Below, one piece after another: positions 62,939 through 64,000 of a DNA stretch of 64,000 bases. Below the pieces are notes generated by a model. The model did not search any database. It was not told where the DNA came from and was given only the letters and a program-made list of their open reading frames with translations. Position 1 is the first letter of the stretch; each line of letters starts with the position of its first letter. This stretch comes from an uncultured Gemmiger sp. (GTDB taxonomy: Bacteria; Bacillota; Clostridia; Oscillospirales; Ruminococcaceae). The DNA lies in NCBI GenBank assembly GCA_944386225.1, contig CALXAH010000018.1, positions 1 to 64,000 on the forward strand, given 5' to 3'. Position numbers and translations under genes: made by a program.

Positions 62939-64000
62939 CTATCCCCTTGCCAGATCCTGCCGGTACTGGCTCCGGTACTGCCCGGGGCTCATACCCGTCC
63001 AGCGTTTGAACACGCGCCCGAAATGGCTTTGGGAGGCAAAACCCATCATGGCTGCCACCGCATCCAGGGAAGCGTCGGTGTAAACCAGATGATGCTTGGA
63101 ATAGACCACCTTTTCCCGGGCGATGTAGTCCTTAAGGGGGGACCCCCTCCTCCCGGTTGAACAGCTGGGAAAGATAGTTGGCATTGACCCCCAGCTGTTC
63201 TGCCAATTCCCGGATCTCCACGTGGGTGTGCATATTCCGGAAAACCAGATCCTTGCAGCGGGCAATCAGGGGGTTGCTGCTGTGGCCCGCCAGAGCCCGT
63301 ACCTGCTGGCAGAACTCGATCTCCGCCTGTCTGGCCAATGCCACCACTTCCCCTTCGGCGGTCAGTTCCTCTGTCCGCTGAATAAAGGCGTCCGACATGG
63401 AATAGGCGATCTCGGGCAGCAGGCCCCCGGCAATGGCTGACCGGCTGGCCAGCGTGATGAGCACCACCGCCAAATTTTTGGTGTGGCGCAGGGGCGAGGC
63501 CGAAAGTGTTCCCACCTTGCCCGGATAAACCTCACGGAAGCTGGCTTCCAGCGCATCCAGATCCCCGTTGCGGATAGCGTCCTGTTCCCGCTGTTCCTGG
63601 CCGTAGGGGTTGTGGAAAAGGCTCTCCTCCCGATAGGTGGAGATGACCTGCTGGCATTTGCGGCTCATGGACTGGATAAAATCCATATCGCAGAAGCTGC
63701 CCAGCCACAGGCTGCTTGTATCCCACTCCCGTCCGGACAGGCTTTCATACAGCATGATCACCGCGGTGGAAAAGGTTTCAATGGAGATCTTTGGCACACA
63801 GCGCAGCGTTTCGGGCGCAAGACCGTACCGCTTCACAAGAAAGTCCGCCGCCGACGCGGGATCCCGAAGGCAGCACGGCCCCGCTACATAGACGTCCTCC
63901 CCCGCCGGGACGATGCCGTACAGGATCTGCTCCCCCTCCACATGCAGGGAGCGCTGGTCGCGGCGAACCCGGGCCAGCAGCTGCTGGTAGAAGGCTGTGT
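62939..64000 (-). pseudogene. AraC-family regulator, frameshifted, start outside the window
   Basis: The frame open to the window edge holds a long ligand-binding part (GEQILYGIVPAGEDVYVAGP) and the first helix-turn-helix (IRELAEQLGVNANYLSQLF). After FNREEG the frame changes at a G6/C6 run near 63135-63147. The next frame completes the second helix-turn-helix (PLKDYIAREKVVYSKHHLVY, then LDAVAAMMGFASQSHFGRVF). It likely controls the GH5/GH43 locus. The break coincides with a homopolymer, so an error is possible. Confidence 0.85.

Overview
The window suggests a moderately GC-rich, spore-forming Clostridia genome of Oscillospiraceae/Ruminococcaceae type. Evidence seen: AGGAGG ribosome binding sites, a lysine (L-box) riboswitch, sporulation genes (yqfC, yqfD, a ylbJ-like and a spoIIM-like gene), the gene order yqfC-yqfD-phoH-ybeY-dgkA-era-recO-mutS2, and CUT1 sugar-ABC genes with a YesM/YesN-type two-component system and a DUF624 protein. 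The genus assignment is inference.

Layout. 1-4018: right end of an integrative element with a thioester surface protein, parB, parA and an excisionase-like protein. It ends in a copy of the 3' half of tRNA-Leu(UAA). 4077-16563: core genes including a lysine-riboswitch operon (asd, dapA, dapB, a CapA-like lipoprotein, a stand-alone ACT protein), queA-tgt, yajC and a neighbouring membrane gene whose ribosome binding site lies in a hairpin, a spoIIM-like gene, a Xer recombinase and a truncated Crp/Fnr gene. 16630-25908: the mutS2-to-yqfC block on the minus strand, divergent ylbJ, a small cysteine protein and tRNA-Thr(CGU). 26087-32231: an esterase, then a J-like/TPR protein overlapping an Hsp70 gene and followed by a membrane protein. 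32303-40079: regulators (ArsR-DUF2087, two WYL proteins), a MATE transporter, an SGNH hydrolase, and a TetR gene with three membrane proteins sharing one 13-bp operator.

40459-41245 is a non-coding array of four related GC-rich repeats. 41530-47505 looks accessory and AT-richer: a hydrolase, an acetyltransferase, an AAA/DUF4143 ATPase, and broken genes (serine recombinase, LytTR regulator, sensor kinase, LysR). 47632-49755 holds a frameshifted iron alcohol dehydrogenase and a TetR gene. 49914-62752 is a carbohydrate-use region: response regulator, sensor kinase, sugar-binding lipoprotein, two permeases, DUF624 protein, then hybrid-cluster protein, GH43, a GPH symporter and GH5. An AraC regulator runs off the right edge.

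Five genes in the right third (serine recombinase remnant, LysR, iron-ADH, sensor kinase, AraC) change reading frame at or near a homopolymer run. This may reflect sequencing error as much as gene decay. The strongest candidates for new biology are the degenerate J/TPR-Hsp70-membrane trio, the structured repeat array, the TetR regulon with its uncharacterised membrane genes, and the hairpin that hides the ribosome binding site next to yajC.
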